Shown here one piece after another: positions 1 to 5,266 of a DNA stretch of 5,266 bases. Position numbers and translations under genes: made by a program. Source of the DNA: Deltaproteobacteria bacterium (GTDB lineage: Bacteria; Desulfobacterota; DSM-4660; Desulfatiglandales; B25-G16); NCBI GenBank assembly GCA_020348625.1, contig CP070752.1:698105-703370 (forward strand), read 5' to 3'. Under the pieces are notes generated by a model. The model saw only the letters and a program-made list of their open reading frames with translations, was not told the DNA's origin and did no database searches. The stretch's first letter is position 1; each line of letters opens with the position of its first letter.

Positions 1-68
1 GCTCTGTTGGCGTGACGAACATGAAACCAGGGTTCAGCCCAAGAGCGGAGTTCGGTAAAGCGATTCCG

Positions 69-518
69 TCAGATTTCGTGATCCCCCTTTTCCTGATCCA
101 GAACCAGGATAAGTGCGTCATCGTCACCATAATAGCCGGGGATTTTCCCGAGTAAGTTCATCCCCATAGCCTTGTAAAATGCAATTGCAACGCTGTTTCG
201 TGATCTCACCTCCAGCCACGGGTTTTTTTGCGCACCTGCAACGGCACGGGTGAAGAGCTTTGTACCAAAACCCTTCCTTCTGAAAGCGGGTTTAACCGCA
301 GTGGAATGGATGTGCCCGTCGGGATCAACAATGATGTAACCGGCGATATCCTCATTTGTTTCTAAAATAAGAAAGCCGTCATGGAATGCACGGGCATACC
401 TGAGAAAAGTTCCTTTTGAGTATGCGGTTTTCGGAAACGCCTGCGCCTCGATCTCGAGGATTGCATGGATATCCCATCTCTTAAATTCCCGTATTCTCAC
501 AGCGTTTCTTTCAGGCAT
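69..518 (-). CDS. RimI-like GNAT family N-acetyltransferase
   Basis: This 149-residue single-domain GNAT enzyme would transfer acetyl from acetyl-CoA to an amine, most likely a protein N-terminus, in the cytoplasm. The acetyl-CoA loop is seen as R80-R-K-G-F-G85 (RxxGxG), preceded by the beta-4 strand HSTAVKP. The C-terminal half is strongly RimI-like: LEVRSRN (102-108), AIAFYKAMGM (111-120) and GYYGDDDALILV (128-139). E103 and Y115 fall where RimI enzymes carry their general base and acid, aligned from memory. RimI acetylates ribosomal protein S18, but related enzymes act on other substrates, so the target is open. The length is normal for the family. The ATG at 518 has no Shine-Dalgarno; an in-frame GTG at 500 (residue 7) has GAAAG seven bases upstream and is a credible alternative start. 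The gene stands alone behind a 137-base gap. Confidence 0.88.
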   Translation of the reverse strand: MPERNAVRIREFKRWDIHAILEIEAQAFPKTAYSKGTFLRYARAFHDGFLILETNEDIAGYIIVDPDGHIHSTAVKPAFRRKGFGTKLFTRAVAGAQKNPWLEVRSRNSVAIAFYKAMGMNLLGKIPGYYGDDDALILVLDQEKGDHEI

Positions 519-579
519 TTTTGTGTCGGTTTTGATGGATGCGGTTGCTATAAAAGGCAGTCTTGTGACGAAGTAAGCA

Positions 580-603
580 CCTCATTATGTGAACATAAAG
601 AGG
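580..603. promoter_or_regulatory. Operator-like palindrome upstream of the GNAT gene
   Basis: The core TTATGTGAACATAA (585-598) is a perfect inverted repeat with 6-base arms and a 2-base centre. Beyond one A/A mismatch (584/599) the arms continue for four more pairs (580-583 with 600-603), giving 11-base arms with one mismatch. The 2-base centre is too tight for an ordinary RNA hairpin and no T-run follows, so a dimeric regulator site is more likely than a terminator. On the minus strand it overlaps CATAAT (589-584), a possible -10 element without a good -35 partner. The regulator is unknown. Confidence 0.45.
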
Positions 604-623
604 GCGGAACAGGGAGATAAGCG

Positions 624-642
624 TTGCCTTTTCCCAAAGCAA
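624..642 (-). other. Weak stem-loop downstream of the CBS gene
   Basis: Read on the minus strand, this stretch can fold into a 7-pair stem including one G-U wobble, with a GGGAA loop. It starts 13 bases past the CBS stop codon. No T-run follows, so it is not a standard intrinsic terminator. It could be a 3'-end stabilising hairpin, or chance. Confidence 0.2.
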
Positions 643-655
643 GCAGCCCCGCGTT

Positions 656-1069
656 TTACATGGTGGCCAGCGACATAAAGGTCTCCAAAGTCCCCTTGAT
701 CACATCTTTTTGCGTGACGATTCCCACTATCTTGCCCTTATCCATAACAGGGAGTCTTCTTACATTTTTGAGGCTCATGAGTGAGGAGGCCTGGCCGAGC
801 CCTGCATCTGCGTTGATGTGGATAAGGGGTTTGCTCATTACCTCGCCCGCAGTTATCTCCTTGGTGCACAGTTGTTGGGGGCACACCTTCTTCAAGATAT
901 CCCGCTCCGTCAATATGCCCAAGGGCTTTTCATTCTTGGTAACAAGCACAGAGCCAATATCGTTATCGGTCATAACTTTGATAGCTGCGAACACCTTATC
1001 CGTGGACTCAACTGATATGAGGTCCTTGGTCATAACATCTTCTACGGTAAGCGTTGGTGGTATTGCCAT
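656..1069 (-). CDS. Stand-alone CBS-domain pair protein
   Basis: This 137-residue cytoplasmic protein consists almost entirely of two CBS domains, which pair into a Bateman module that usually binds adenine nucleotides or S-adenosylmethionine and acts as an energy or ligand sensor. CBS1 spans about residues 8-60 (VEDVMTKDLISV to GILTERD 51-57) and CBS2 about 74-126 (AGEVMSKPLIHI to GIVTQKD 116-122). The repeated VM-T/S-K opening and the G-I-x-T-x-x-D closing motif, with its ribose-contacting Thr/Asp, are intact in both, so ligand binding is plausible. There is no output domain, so it probably acts on a partner. The start is well supported: GGAG (1077-1080) lies seven bases before the ATG. It follows the membrane protein gene by 119 bases with no evident promoter between, so cotranscription is likely. 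The ligand and partner are unknown. Confidence 0.9.
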   Translation of the reverse strand: MAIPPTLTVEDVMTKDLISVESTDKVFAAIKVMTDNDIGSVLVTKNEKPLGILTERDILKKVCPQQLCTKEITAGEVMSKPLIHINADAGLGQASSLMSLKNVRRLPVMDKGKIVGIVTQKDVIKGTLETFMSLATM

Positions 1070-1076
1070 AGTTACG

Positions 1077-1080
1077 CTCC
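1077..1080 (-). promoter_or_regulatory. Ribosome binding site of the CBS gene
   Basis: GGAG on the minus strand lies seven bases before the ATG at 1069. It fixes the start of the CBS-domain protein. Confidence 0.7.
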
Positions 1081-1188
1081 AGTGCTGTTTTTCACGGCAG
1101 AGCCCGGTCCAATTCGGCCGCCTTCTGTCTATGAGGCAAACCCCTGTGCCATTGAGAATGCCCGGTTCAAGATCTTTACCTCTGCTGC

Positions 1189-1554
1189 TTAGGGGCTCTT
1201 TGCCAGGGACTTCTGCTCTTTTTTCCGCGCCTTTGCCTCGCTCTTGGCCCTTTTCTTTTCGATCTTCAGGCTTTCCGGTGCAGCTGTTTGAACACCTGGT
1301 TTGTTGGTCGGTTGAGATGGCCGATCCGATACTCCTTTTTTGGAGAGGCCCGCTCGATATCTGTACGTATAGAGCACGGCAATGAGGATATAGACGATGA
1401 GCAGTGTGCCAAGAGGAATGAATATATAGCGAGGAATCTCAGTTATGAAATACCGCAGGGCCAGTAGTATAGAGAGAAAAGCAGTGCCGGCCCAGGCATG
1501 GTGCCTGAATATCTCATACTTCCTCGCGTATTCTGAAAGATCTGCTTTTGCCAT
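1189..1554 (-). CDS. Small two-helix membrane protein with Lys-rich tail
   Basis: I do not recognise a named family for this 121-residue protein. A short amphipathic N-terminus (DLSEYARKYEIFRHH) is followed by two closely spaced hydrophobic segments, about residues 20-37 (AWAGTAFLSILLALRYF) and 43-63 (YIFIPLGTLLIVYILIAVLYT). Then comes a hydrophilic tail of about 55 residues, rich in Lys, Ala and Glu (KIEKKRAKSEAKARKKEQK), probably disordered or helical and basic. By the positive-inside rule (YRYR and the basic tail after helix 2), both termini should face the cytoplasm, making a hairpin in the inner membrane. A basic tail could touch nucleic acid, phospholipid or a partner protein; this is inference. 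The ATG is preceded almost directly by a G-run (GGGGG, two bases away), too close for ideal initiation, but no other in-frame start exists before an upstream stop. Confidence 0.75.
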   Translation of the reverse strand: MAKADLSEYARKYEIFRHHAWAGTAFLSILLALRYFITEIPRYIFIPLGTLLIVYILIAVLYTYRYRAGLSKKGVSDRPSQPTNKPGVQTAAPESLKIEKKRAKSEAKARKKEQKSLAKSP

Positions 1555-1567
1555 ATCCCCCGAACGA

Positions 1568-1612
1568 CCCGATTAAGTGCGACGGTTTTCGGTTTGCCCG
1601 ATTCGCTGCGAT
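1568..1612. repeat. Imperfect direct repeat in the leader of the membrane-protein gene
   Basis: Two 16-base copies (1568-1583 and 1597-1612) share CCCGATT and TGCGA and match at 12 of 16 positions, offset by 29 bases. They lie in the predicted 5' leader of the gene starting at 1554. The role is unknown and chance is possible. Confidence 0.35.
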
Positions 1613-1618
1613 GAAGTC

Positions 1619-1699
1619 TGTAACTCCAATACTATGGCAATACCGATTGTTCGTCAAGGGCACAGGCGCGATTGGCGAAGGGAAGCAGTCGGAGTTACA
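1619..1699. repeat. 9-bp inverted repeat bracketing a promoter
   Basis: TGTAACTCC at 1619-1627 is matched by its exact reverse complement GGAGTTACA at 1691-1699. The 63 bases between the arms contain a sigma70-like promoter. One arm covers the predicted transcription start and the other lies about 34 bases upstream of the -35. The centres are about 72 bases apart, near a whole number of helical turns, which would suit a looping repressor; this is inference. Confidence 0.5.
1629..1657 (-). promoter_or_regulatory. Sigma70-like promoter of the membrane-protein/CBS unit
   Basis: On the minus strand, TTGACG (1657-1652, five of six consensus bases) is separated by exactly 17 bases from TAGTAT (1634-1629, four of six). 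Transcription would start near 1622, giving a leader of about 68 bases before the ATG at 1554. It is the only good promoter between the toroid-protein gene and the membrane-protein gene. Confidence 0.6.
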
Positions 1700-1724
1700 A
1701 GTTCTGTGTCTCGCGGTACAAGTT
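1696..1724. repeat. Direct repeat TACAAGTT, 21-bp spacing
   Basis: TACAAGTT occurs at 1696-1703 and again at 1717-1724, offset by 21 bases or two helical turns, upstream of the promoter at 1629-1657. This arrangement suits a pair of activator or repressor sites on one DNA face. The first copy overlaps one arm of the inverted repeat. No known site is recognised. Confidence 0.35.
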
Positions 1725-1727
1725 ATC

Positions 1728-2549
1728 TCAGACCCTGAAACCGAAAACTCCCTTGTTCTTCAGAGCATGAACTATGAGAAAGGTATTCCACCCCCGCTGC
1801 GACCGGCCCCAGGAACCATCCCTGCGCTGCGTTTCATACAGCCGCTTGAATGCTCGCTCCAGCTGCGTATCGGCTTGACTCAGGTTGAGGTGGGCCAGGG
1901 CGTTCACGGTTTGGTAGAACGGCACCTGATCCGGCCATCTGCCCGATGGGTTTTGGACGCGGGCCAGGGCTTCTATTGCCAACGACATGGTTTCGGTGTT
2001 TGCGTAGGTGGGATGAACCACAAATGCCCTCAAGATGTTGTTTGAGCCCGACCAGCCGCACCAGCGCCCCTTGTTTTCTTTGCCCAGCCCGTTCAATGCT
2101 TCATAGAGCTCTAGCACTCGCTCATCATGCCCCCGGCCGAAGATAGTGGCCAGAAACAAGGTAGTTCCGAGCACGAGATAGCGTGCGGGACCTGGGCTAA
2201 AAGGTAGCCCCCTCAGCGCAGCAGCGATGATGGGCTCACCTATGTCTGCCCGGCGAGAGCTGAATACCTCCGACGCCTTCTGGATGAGCCAATCCAGTGC
2301 TCTGTCTATGTCTTCACTAGGGTATCGAAGCGTGAGGTGAAGCCCGAAGAGCCTTTGAATGGTCTTGAGGACTGATCGGTCCCACGACCCCTCAGGAGAC
2401 TGCCCTTTCATGAGCTGGTCCACGGTTATTTGAAAGTCAGCCTTCCATGCGCGGTGGGATTCCTCGTTGAGCCACTTCTGCCGAGCATAAAGACCCCATG
2501 GTGTCTTGCTCGCCCTGAAGATCTTGAGAGGATCAAACTGAAGCGTCAT
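1728..2549 (-). CDS. Small alpha-alpha toroid protein (prenyltransferase/squalene-cyclase repeat)
   Basis: The product is about 273 residues. Numbering here starts from an alternative TTG at 2555, two codons earlier. QW-type repeats characteristic of the terpenoid cyclase/protein prenyltransferase fold are seen at 52-58 (QSPEGSW), 201-207 (QNPSGRW) and 243-249 (QRRDGSW), with helical repeat material between. It is less than half the length of squalene-hopene cyclases (over 600 residues), and I see no DXDD catalytic motif, so cyclase activity is doubtful. No signal peptide or membrane segment is evident, suggesting a cytoplasmic toroid that binds a lipid, peptide or partner. The ATG at 2549 is preferred over the TTG; neither has a clear Shine-Dalgarno, and a stop lies just upstream of both. 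It follows the M48 gene by under 80 bases with no strong promoter, so it is probably read from the metalloprotease transcript. The specific function is unknown. Confidence 0.75.
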   Translation of the reverse strand: MTLQFDPLKIFRASKTPWGLYARQKWLNEESHRAWKADFQITVDQLMKGQSPEGSWDRSVLKTIQRLFGLHLTLRYPSEDIDRALDWLIQKASEVFSSRRADIGEPIIAAALRGLPFSPGPARYLVLGTTLFLATIFGRGHDERVLELYEALNGLGKENKGRWCGWSGSNNILRAFVVHPTYANTETMSLAIEALARVQNPSGRWPDQVPFYQTVNALAHLNLSQADTQLERAFKRLYETQRRDGSWGRSQRGWNTFLIVHALKNKGVFGFRV

Positions 2550-2567
2550 TGGCAATCTACATCATTT

Positions 2568-2596
2568 GGAGCAAGGCCCCCATTAGTGCTTGCTCC
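2568..2596 (-). other. Intercistronic stem-loop between M48 and toroid-protein genes
   Basis: GGAGCAAG and CTTGCTCC form a perfect 8-pair stem around a 13-base loop. The structure lies between the M48 stop codon and the next start, ending 19 bases before the ATG at 2549. No T-run follows on the minus strand, so full intrinsic termination is unlikely. It could protect the upstream mRNA end or reduce expression of the downstream gene, which also lacks a clear ribosome binding site. Confidence 0.5.
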
Positions 2597-2625
2597 CGGG
2601 ATCCCGCATGATGCAACCTTTACCG

Positions 2626-3966
2626 TCATTGCTTTATGTATCCCCATTCAACGAGACGGCGATAGGCATATTGGGCCTGTTCACCCTGATTAACGATTTG
2701 AAGGTATCGCTGGTATTGAGAGGCCGCTTCCTTTTTCTTTTTCATCCCCTCAAGTGAATATCCCCTGAAGAATATCGTATTGGGGTTTCCGGGTAGCAGT
2801 TTCTCATAAGTGCTGAATGCTTCATGGGCGGAATCAAAGTCCTTAAGTTGTATCTCAGCAAATCCCAGCAGATGATACGCCTGCGCCTCCTGTGGATATA
2901 CCTGAGTGGCACTTTCAGCATACCGTTGTGCTTCCCCGTATTTTTTCTGAAGAAGCTGGCATTTTGACATCATGACAAGGCCGGCGTAATCATTGGGGGC
3001 CTGTTTCAGTGCCTTCCGAAAATGGGTCTCGGCATCGCCGTATTTCTTTTGTACCAGGGCGCCCTCTCCATTTTGGAGCCCCTCTATGGCCGATTTCAAT
3101 TTCCGAAGCCCTGCAGTGTTGTCCATGTAACGTTCCCGATGTGTGGGAAAACCCCTTGCAGAGGCGCGCTTGGTTTGAGATTCTTGCACAGCCGTGCGAT
3201 AGCGCTCATCGCTCATAGGATGGGTGGCAAACATCAGTTCAATAGCACTGGGCTTATGCTTTGACATGTTTCGGAGCATGTCCATGAGCCCCACCATTCC
3301 CTGGGGAGTGTATTCTGAGCGAACCATATACTCCATGCCCAGGGAATCTGCCTCGCGTTCGTTGTCCCGGCTGTAGGAGGCGAGCAATGCGCCTGCCCCC
3401 AACATCCCCAGCTGTGATGCCAGCTCACCGTAAACCGCACCTTGGGTGCCAGCAAATATGGCAATCCCGCTTACGAGTGCTGAGGTAACCATGCCCTTGG
3501 ACATCTGCTGGGCGGTATGACGGGCGTTTACGTGCCCCAGTTCGTGGCCGAGCAGTGCGGTAAGCTCCGCTTCGTTGTTGAGGCTGAGGAGGATCCCTCG
3601 GGTAACCCCAACACTGCCGCCCGGAAAGGTGTATGCATTGACGTAGGTGGCATTTACGCCGCGAAAGGAATAGGGCAGGTGCGGACGGTGCGTCAATGAC
3701 GCCATCCTCTTGCCTGTCCGGTCTAAATAGGCATTCAGGGCGGTGTCCTGCAAGGGGCCGTAGTCTGCAGAGAACTGATGCGGTGAGTGTTGCTTATCGA
3801 TCTTAAGCTCGTCGTCCTCTGAAACCAGCATGAATTGGCGTTTGCCGGTTACCGGGCTCGTTGCGCAACCAAGGACGAGGCCTGCTCCTGATACGGCTGT
3901 GAGGCGCAGAAAATGTCTCCTGGTCATTCCATGATCGTAGGTACTTTGGCTGGCTAGGCTTTCCAT
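2626..3966 (-). CDS. Tat-type lipoprotein M48 zinc metalloprotease with C-terminal TPRs
   Basis: This 446-residue M48 (Ste24/HtpX/BepA-like) protease probably degrades or quality-controls misfolded envelope proteins. Residue numbers here count from an ATG at 3984, six codons upstream of the chosen start. The N-terminus carries T-R-R-H-F-L-R (21-27), a twin-arginine motif, then a hydrophobic stretch ending in VLGC (37-40), a lipobox-like site. It is therefore predicted to be Tat-exported and lipid-anchored at Cys40. The zinc site is H147-E-L-G-H151, with the third ligand E211 in the EREAD motif. About four TPR units occupy 305-440, including QKKYGDAE and QKKYGEAQ, and probably bind substrates or partners. 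The layout resembles BepA, but BepA uses a Sec signal and is not lipidated. AGGAGG nine bases before the ATG at 3966 marks it as the start; the upstream ATG has only a very short leader. Confidence 0.93.
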   Translation of the reverse strand: MESLASQSTYDHGMTRRHFLRLTAVSGAGLVLGCATSPVTGKRQFMLVSEDDELKIDKQHSPHQFSADYGPLQDTALNAYLDRTGKRMASLTHRPHLPYSFRGVNATYVNAYTFPGGSVGVTRGILLSLNNEAELTALLGHELGHVNARHTAQQMSKGMVTSALVSGIAIFAGTQGAVYGELASQLGMLGAGALLASYSRDNEREADSLGMEYMVRSEYTPQGMVGLMDMLRNMSKHKPSAIELMFATHPMSDERYRTAVQESQTKRASARGFPTHRERYMDNTAGLRKLKSAIEGLQNGEGALVQKKYGDAETHFRKALKQAPNDYAGLVMMSKCQLLQKKYGEAQRYAESATQVYPQEAQAYHLLGFAEIQLKDFDSAHEAFSTYEKLLPGNPNTIFFRGYSLEGMKKKKEAASQYQRYLQIVNQGEQAQYAYRRLVEWGYIKQ

Positions 3967-3975
3967 GAGTTTGTT

Positions 3976-3981
3976 CCTCCT
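3976..3981 (-). promoter_or_regulatory. Ribosome binding site that decides the M48 start
   Basis: A perfect AGGAGG on the minus strand sits nine bases before the ATG at 3966. It lies inside the first codons of the longer reading from the ATG at 3984, so the shorter start is favoured. Confidence 0.8.
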
Positions 3982-3999
3982 CATGATGAGTTCTTTTTA

Positions 4000-4008
4000 A
4001 TTATAACA
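4000..4008 (-). promoter_or_regulatory. Extended -10 promoter of the M48 gene
   Basis: On the minus strand TGTTATAAT reads from 4008 to 4000: a perfect TATAAT with the TG of an extended -10. No good -35 is present, only a T-rich run 17-18 bases upstream, as is usual for extended -10 promoters. The predicted start near 3993 gives a leader of about 27 bases before the ATG at 3966. Confidence 0.65.
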
Positions 4009-4163
4009 GATCGAACACAGGATAAAAAAAGGGAAAAACGGGCTTAGTAATCGAATTGTTGTCTACGGAACGCAGGCCGTGCCATCGGAGATGATTTCTC
4101 TGCCGTTGTTGTCAGAGGGGCCGCACGGAGTATATGGCAACCGACCTCGAGGGAAGATGCTCA

Positions 4164-4190
4164 ACCGGGGTAAGTGATACCGTAACCGGT
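4164..4190 (-). other. Imperfect stem-loop directly after the AIM24 stop
   Basis: On the minus strand ACCGG, a 4-base bulge, then GGTA pair with the contiguous TACC and CCGGT around a 5-base loop. It begins immediately past the TAA at 4191-4193. There is no T-run, so it is a possible 3'-end structure rather than a clear terminator. Confidence 0.3.
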
Positions 4191-4979
4191 TTAATCCCCG
4201 TCAAGTAGGTCACCCAATGAACCGAGCAGTGACCCCTCGCCCTTGCGGGTGCCGCCTGCCCTTGGCGCGTGGGCGATAATGCGGTCTGCCATGCGGGAGA
4301 AAGGAAGGCTCTGTAAAAGCACTATGCCGGTGCCACTGAGCGTGGCCAAAAAGAGCCCTTCGCCGCCGAAGAACATGGACTTTAGGCTTCCAGCCCGCTC
4401 GATATCGTATTCGACTCCGTGGGTAAAGCCAACCAGACATCCGGTGTCGACTCGAAGGGTATCGCCGTTCAGTTTCTTTTTTATCACAGTGCCGCAGGCG
4501 TGGATAAAGATCATGCCGTCGCCACGGAGGCGCTGGAGGATGAATCCCTCTCCTCCGAAAAATCCCGTACCCAGCCGCCTGGTAAAGGCGATCCCCACTT
4601 CAGTTCCGAGGGCAGCAGCCAGAAAGGCATCCTTTTGACAGAAGAATTCCCCTCCTACCTTTGCCATATCAATTGGGACGATTTTTCCCGGATAAGGCGC
4701 TGCAAAGGCGACGCGCCTCTTCGCGCGAGCTTCGTTGGTAAAGTGGGTCAGGAAGATAGATTCGTTTGTTAACACTCGCTTGCCCACATTGAGCATTTTC
4801 CCTAAGAGGCCCTCGTTGGCTGCGGATCCGTCGCCCATCCTGGCTTCAAAGGTGATTCCGTCTTCCATGTAATTCATGGCTCCTGCCTCGGCAATTACCG
4901 TCTCACTCGGGTCTAACTCAACCTCAACCATCTGCATGTCTTGGCCGAGTATTTCGAAATCTACTTCGTGACAGCGCAT
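4191..4979 (-). CDS. AIM24 / TIGR00266 family protein
   Basis: This 262-residue protein is a full-length member of the AIM24 (formerly DUF124, TIGR00266) family, which folds as a TRAP-like double-stranded beta-helix. The bacterial function is not established; the yeast relative Aim24 is a mitochondrial protein. The family pattern is seen in [18 protein letters not shown] (21-38), the LTHFTNE strand (77-83), YPGKIVPID (96-104) and the duplicated glycine-rich segments [16 protein letters not shown] (140-155) and [16 protein letters not shown] (203-218), which show the internal repeat of the fold. No signal peptide or membrane helix is visible, so it is probably cytoplasmic. The last 20 residues are Gly/Ser/Asp-rich and likely flexible. 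AAGGGG (4986-4991) six bases before the ATG supports the start. It has its own strong promoter and appears to form its own transcript. Confidence 0.93.
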   Translation of the reverse strand: MRCHEVDFEILGQDMQMVEVELDPSETVIAEAGAMNYMEDGITFEARMGDGSAANEGLLGKMLNVGKRVLTNESIFLTHFTNEARAKRRVAFAAPYPGKIVPIDMAKVGGEFFCQKDAFLAAALGTEVGIAFTRRLGTGFFGGEGFILQRLRGDGMIFIHACGTVIKKKLNGDTLRVDTGCLVGFTHGVEYDIERAGSLKSMFFGGEGLFLATLSGTGIVLLQSLPFSRMADRIIAHAPRAGGTRKGEGSLLGSLGDLLDGD

Positions 4980-4985
4980 AGAAAA

Positions 4986-4991
4986 CCCCTT
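4986..4991 (-). promoter_or_regulatory. Ribosome binding site of the AIM24 gene
   Basis: AAGGGG on the minus strand lies six bases before the ATG at 4979 and fixes that start. Confidence 0.65.
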
Positions 4992-5025
4992 GAAGAATTA
5001 AAGGACTAACCCGTCTGGTAAATAG

Positions 5026-5055
5026 AGTATAGGGGAGGGCGGCACCCCATGTCAA
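5026..5055 (-). promoter_or_regulatory. Strong sigma70 promoter of the AIM24 gene
   Basis: On the minus strand a perfect TTGACA (5055-5050) is separated by 18 bases from TATACT (5031-5026, five of six consensus bases). Transcription would start near 5019, giving a leader of about 40 bases with a good ribosome binding site. This is the best promoter in the window by consensus. Confidence 0.8.
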
Positions 5056-5266
5056 GGGAGGGGGGCTTCGACTCTGGGGTAACGTCAAAGTCGACTATAA
5101 AAGGGGCTAATCAGAAGGGTTATTGCCACGTTCAAACCAGAAATCCGAATACCGAAATCCCTGGCCCAGACCTGGATTTCAGACCAGACGCACATGGAAA
5201 ATAGTCGCGAAATGCCATAAGGAGCTCGCTTTATTCGAGAAACGTCGCGCCAGGGCAGGCCGAAAC
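5056..5266. other. Non-coding flank with small repeats
   Basis: No supported gene lies here. One minus-strand frame is open from the window edge (5264) to a TGA at 5085-5087, 59 codons, but its peptide matches no family I know; it could be the tail of an upstream gene or chance. GAAATCC occurs twice in direct orientation (5140-5146, 5154-5160) and once inverted (5174-5180), the last two able to form a 7-pair stem with a 13-base loop. TCGACT/AGTCGA (5068-5073, 5089-5094) forms another short inverted repeat just upstream of the promoter. Confidence 0.35.

Noticed and set aside
1..68. Start of a further minus-strand gene after the GNAT stop
   Set aside because: Frames are open to the edge, with one ATG and no ribosome binding site; about 20 codons are too few to support a gene.
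624..1385. A 253-codon open frame on the plus strand
   Set aside because: It runs antisense through the CBS gene and part of the membrane-protein gene, has no ribosome binding site, and its Ser/Pro/Leu-rich translation matches no family. The minus-strand genes have clear domains.
1548..2045. A 165-codon plus-strand frame covering the promoter gap
   Set aside because: Most of it is antisense to the toroid-protein gene, and the protein looks like no known family.
4009..4040. T-rich minus-strand run as an intrinsic terminator of the AIM24 gene
   Set aside because: No stable GC-rich hairpin precedes the T-runs, and they lie in the -35 region of the M48 promoter.
4243..4772. Two overlapping plus-strand frames
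   Set aside because: Both are antisense to the well-supported AIM24 gene and have biased compositions typical of shadow frames.
5068..5094. TCGACT/AGTCGA inverted repeat as an operator
   Set aside because: A 6-base arm with a 15-base gap is expected by chance at this scale; listed only as part of the flank.

Overview
The window holds six protein genes, all on the minus strand, so transcription runs from high to low coordinates. No tRNA, rRNA, CRISPR array or complete mobile element is visible. Sigma70-like promoters, good Shine-Dalgarno sites, moderate GC content and a Tat-type lipoprotein signal point to a Gram-negative bacterium. The gene types (TPR-bearing M48 lipoprotein, TIGR00266/AIM24 protein, stand-alone CBS pair, small toroid-repeat protein) remind me of Desulfobacterota (former Deltaproteobacteria), but that is an impression rather than a demonstrated assignment.

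In order of transcription: (1) 5266-4980 is a non-coding flank with a strong sigma70 promoter near 5026-5055 that drives the AIM24/TIGR00266 gene (4979-4191). (2) A gap of about 200 bases ends in an extended -10 promoter. It drives an M48 zinc metalloprotease with a Tat-lipoprotein signal and C-terminal TPRs (3966-2626). A gene for a small alpha-alpha toroid protein of the prenyltransferase/squalene-cyclase repeat type (2549-1728) follows after a stem-loop and is probably cotranscribed. (3) A third promoter (1629-1657) lies between the arms of a 9-bp inverted repeat. It precedes a two-helix membrane protein with a Lys-rich tail (1554-1189) and a stand-alone CBS-pair protein (1069-656). (4) A 137-base gap with a strong palindrome leads to a RimI-like GNAT acetyltransferase (518-69).

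Functionally the region is mostly cell-envelope upkeep (metalloprotease, membrane protein) plus nucleotide sensing (CBS) and protein N-acetylation. Nothing ties all six genes into one pathway. I see no convincing new multi-gene system. The items most worth a second look are the regulatory DNA structures and the small toroid protein, which lacks visible catalytic motifs.
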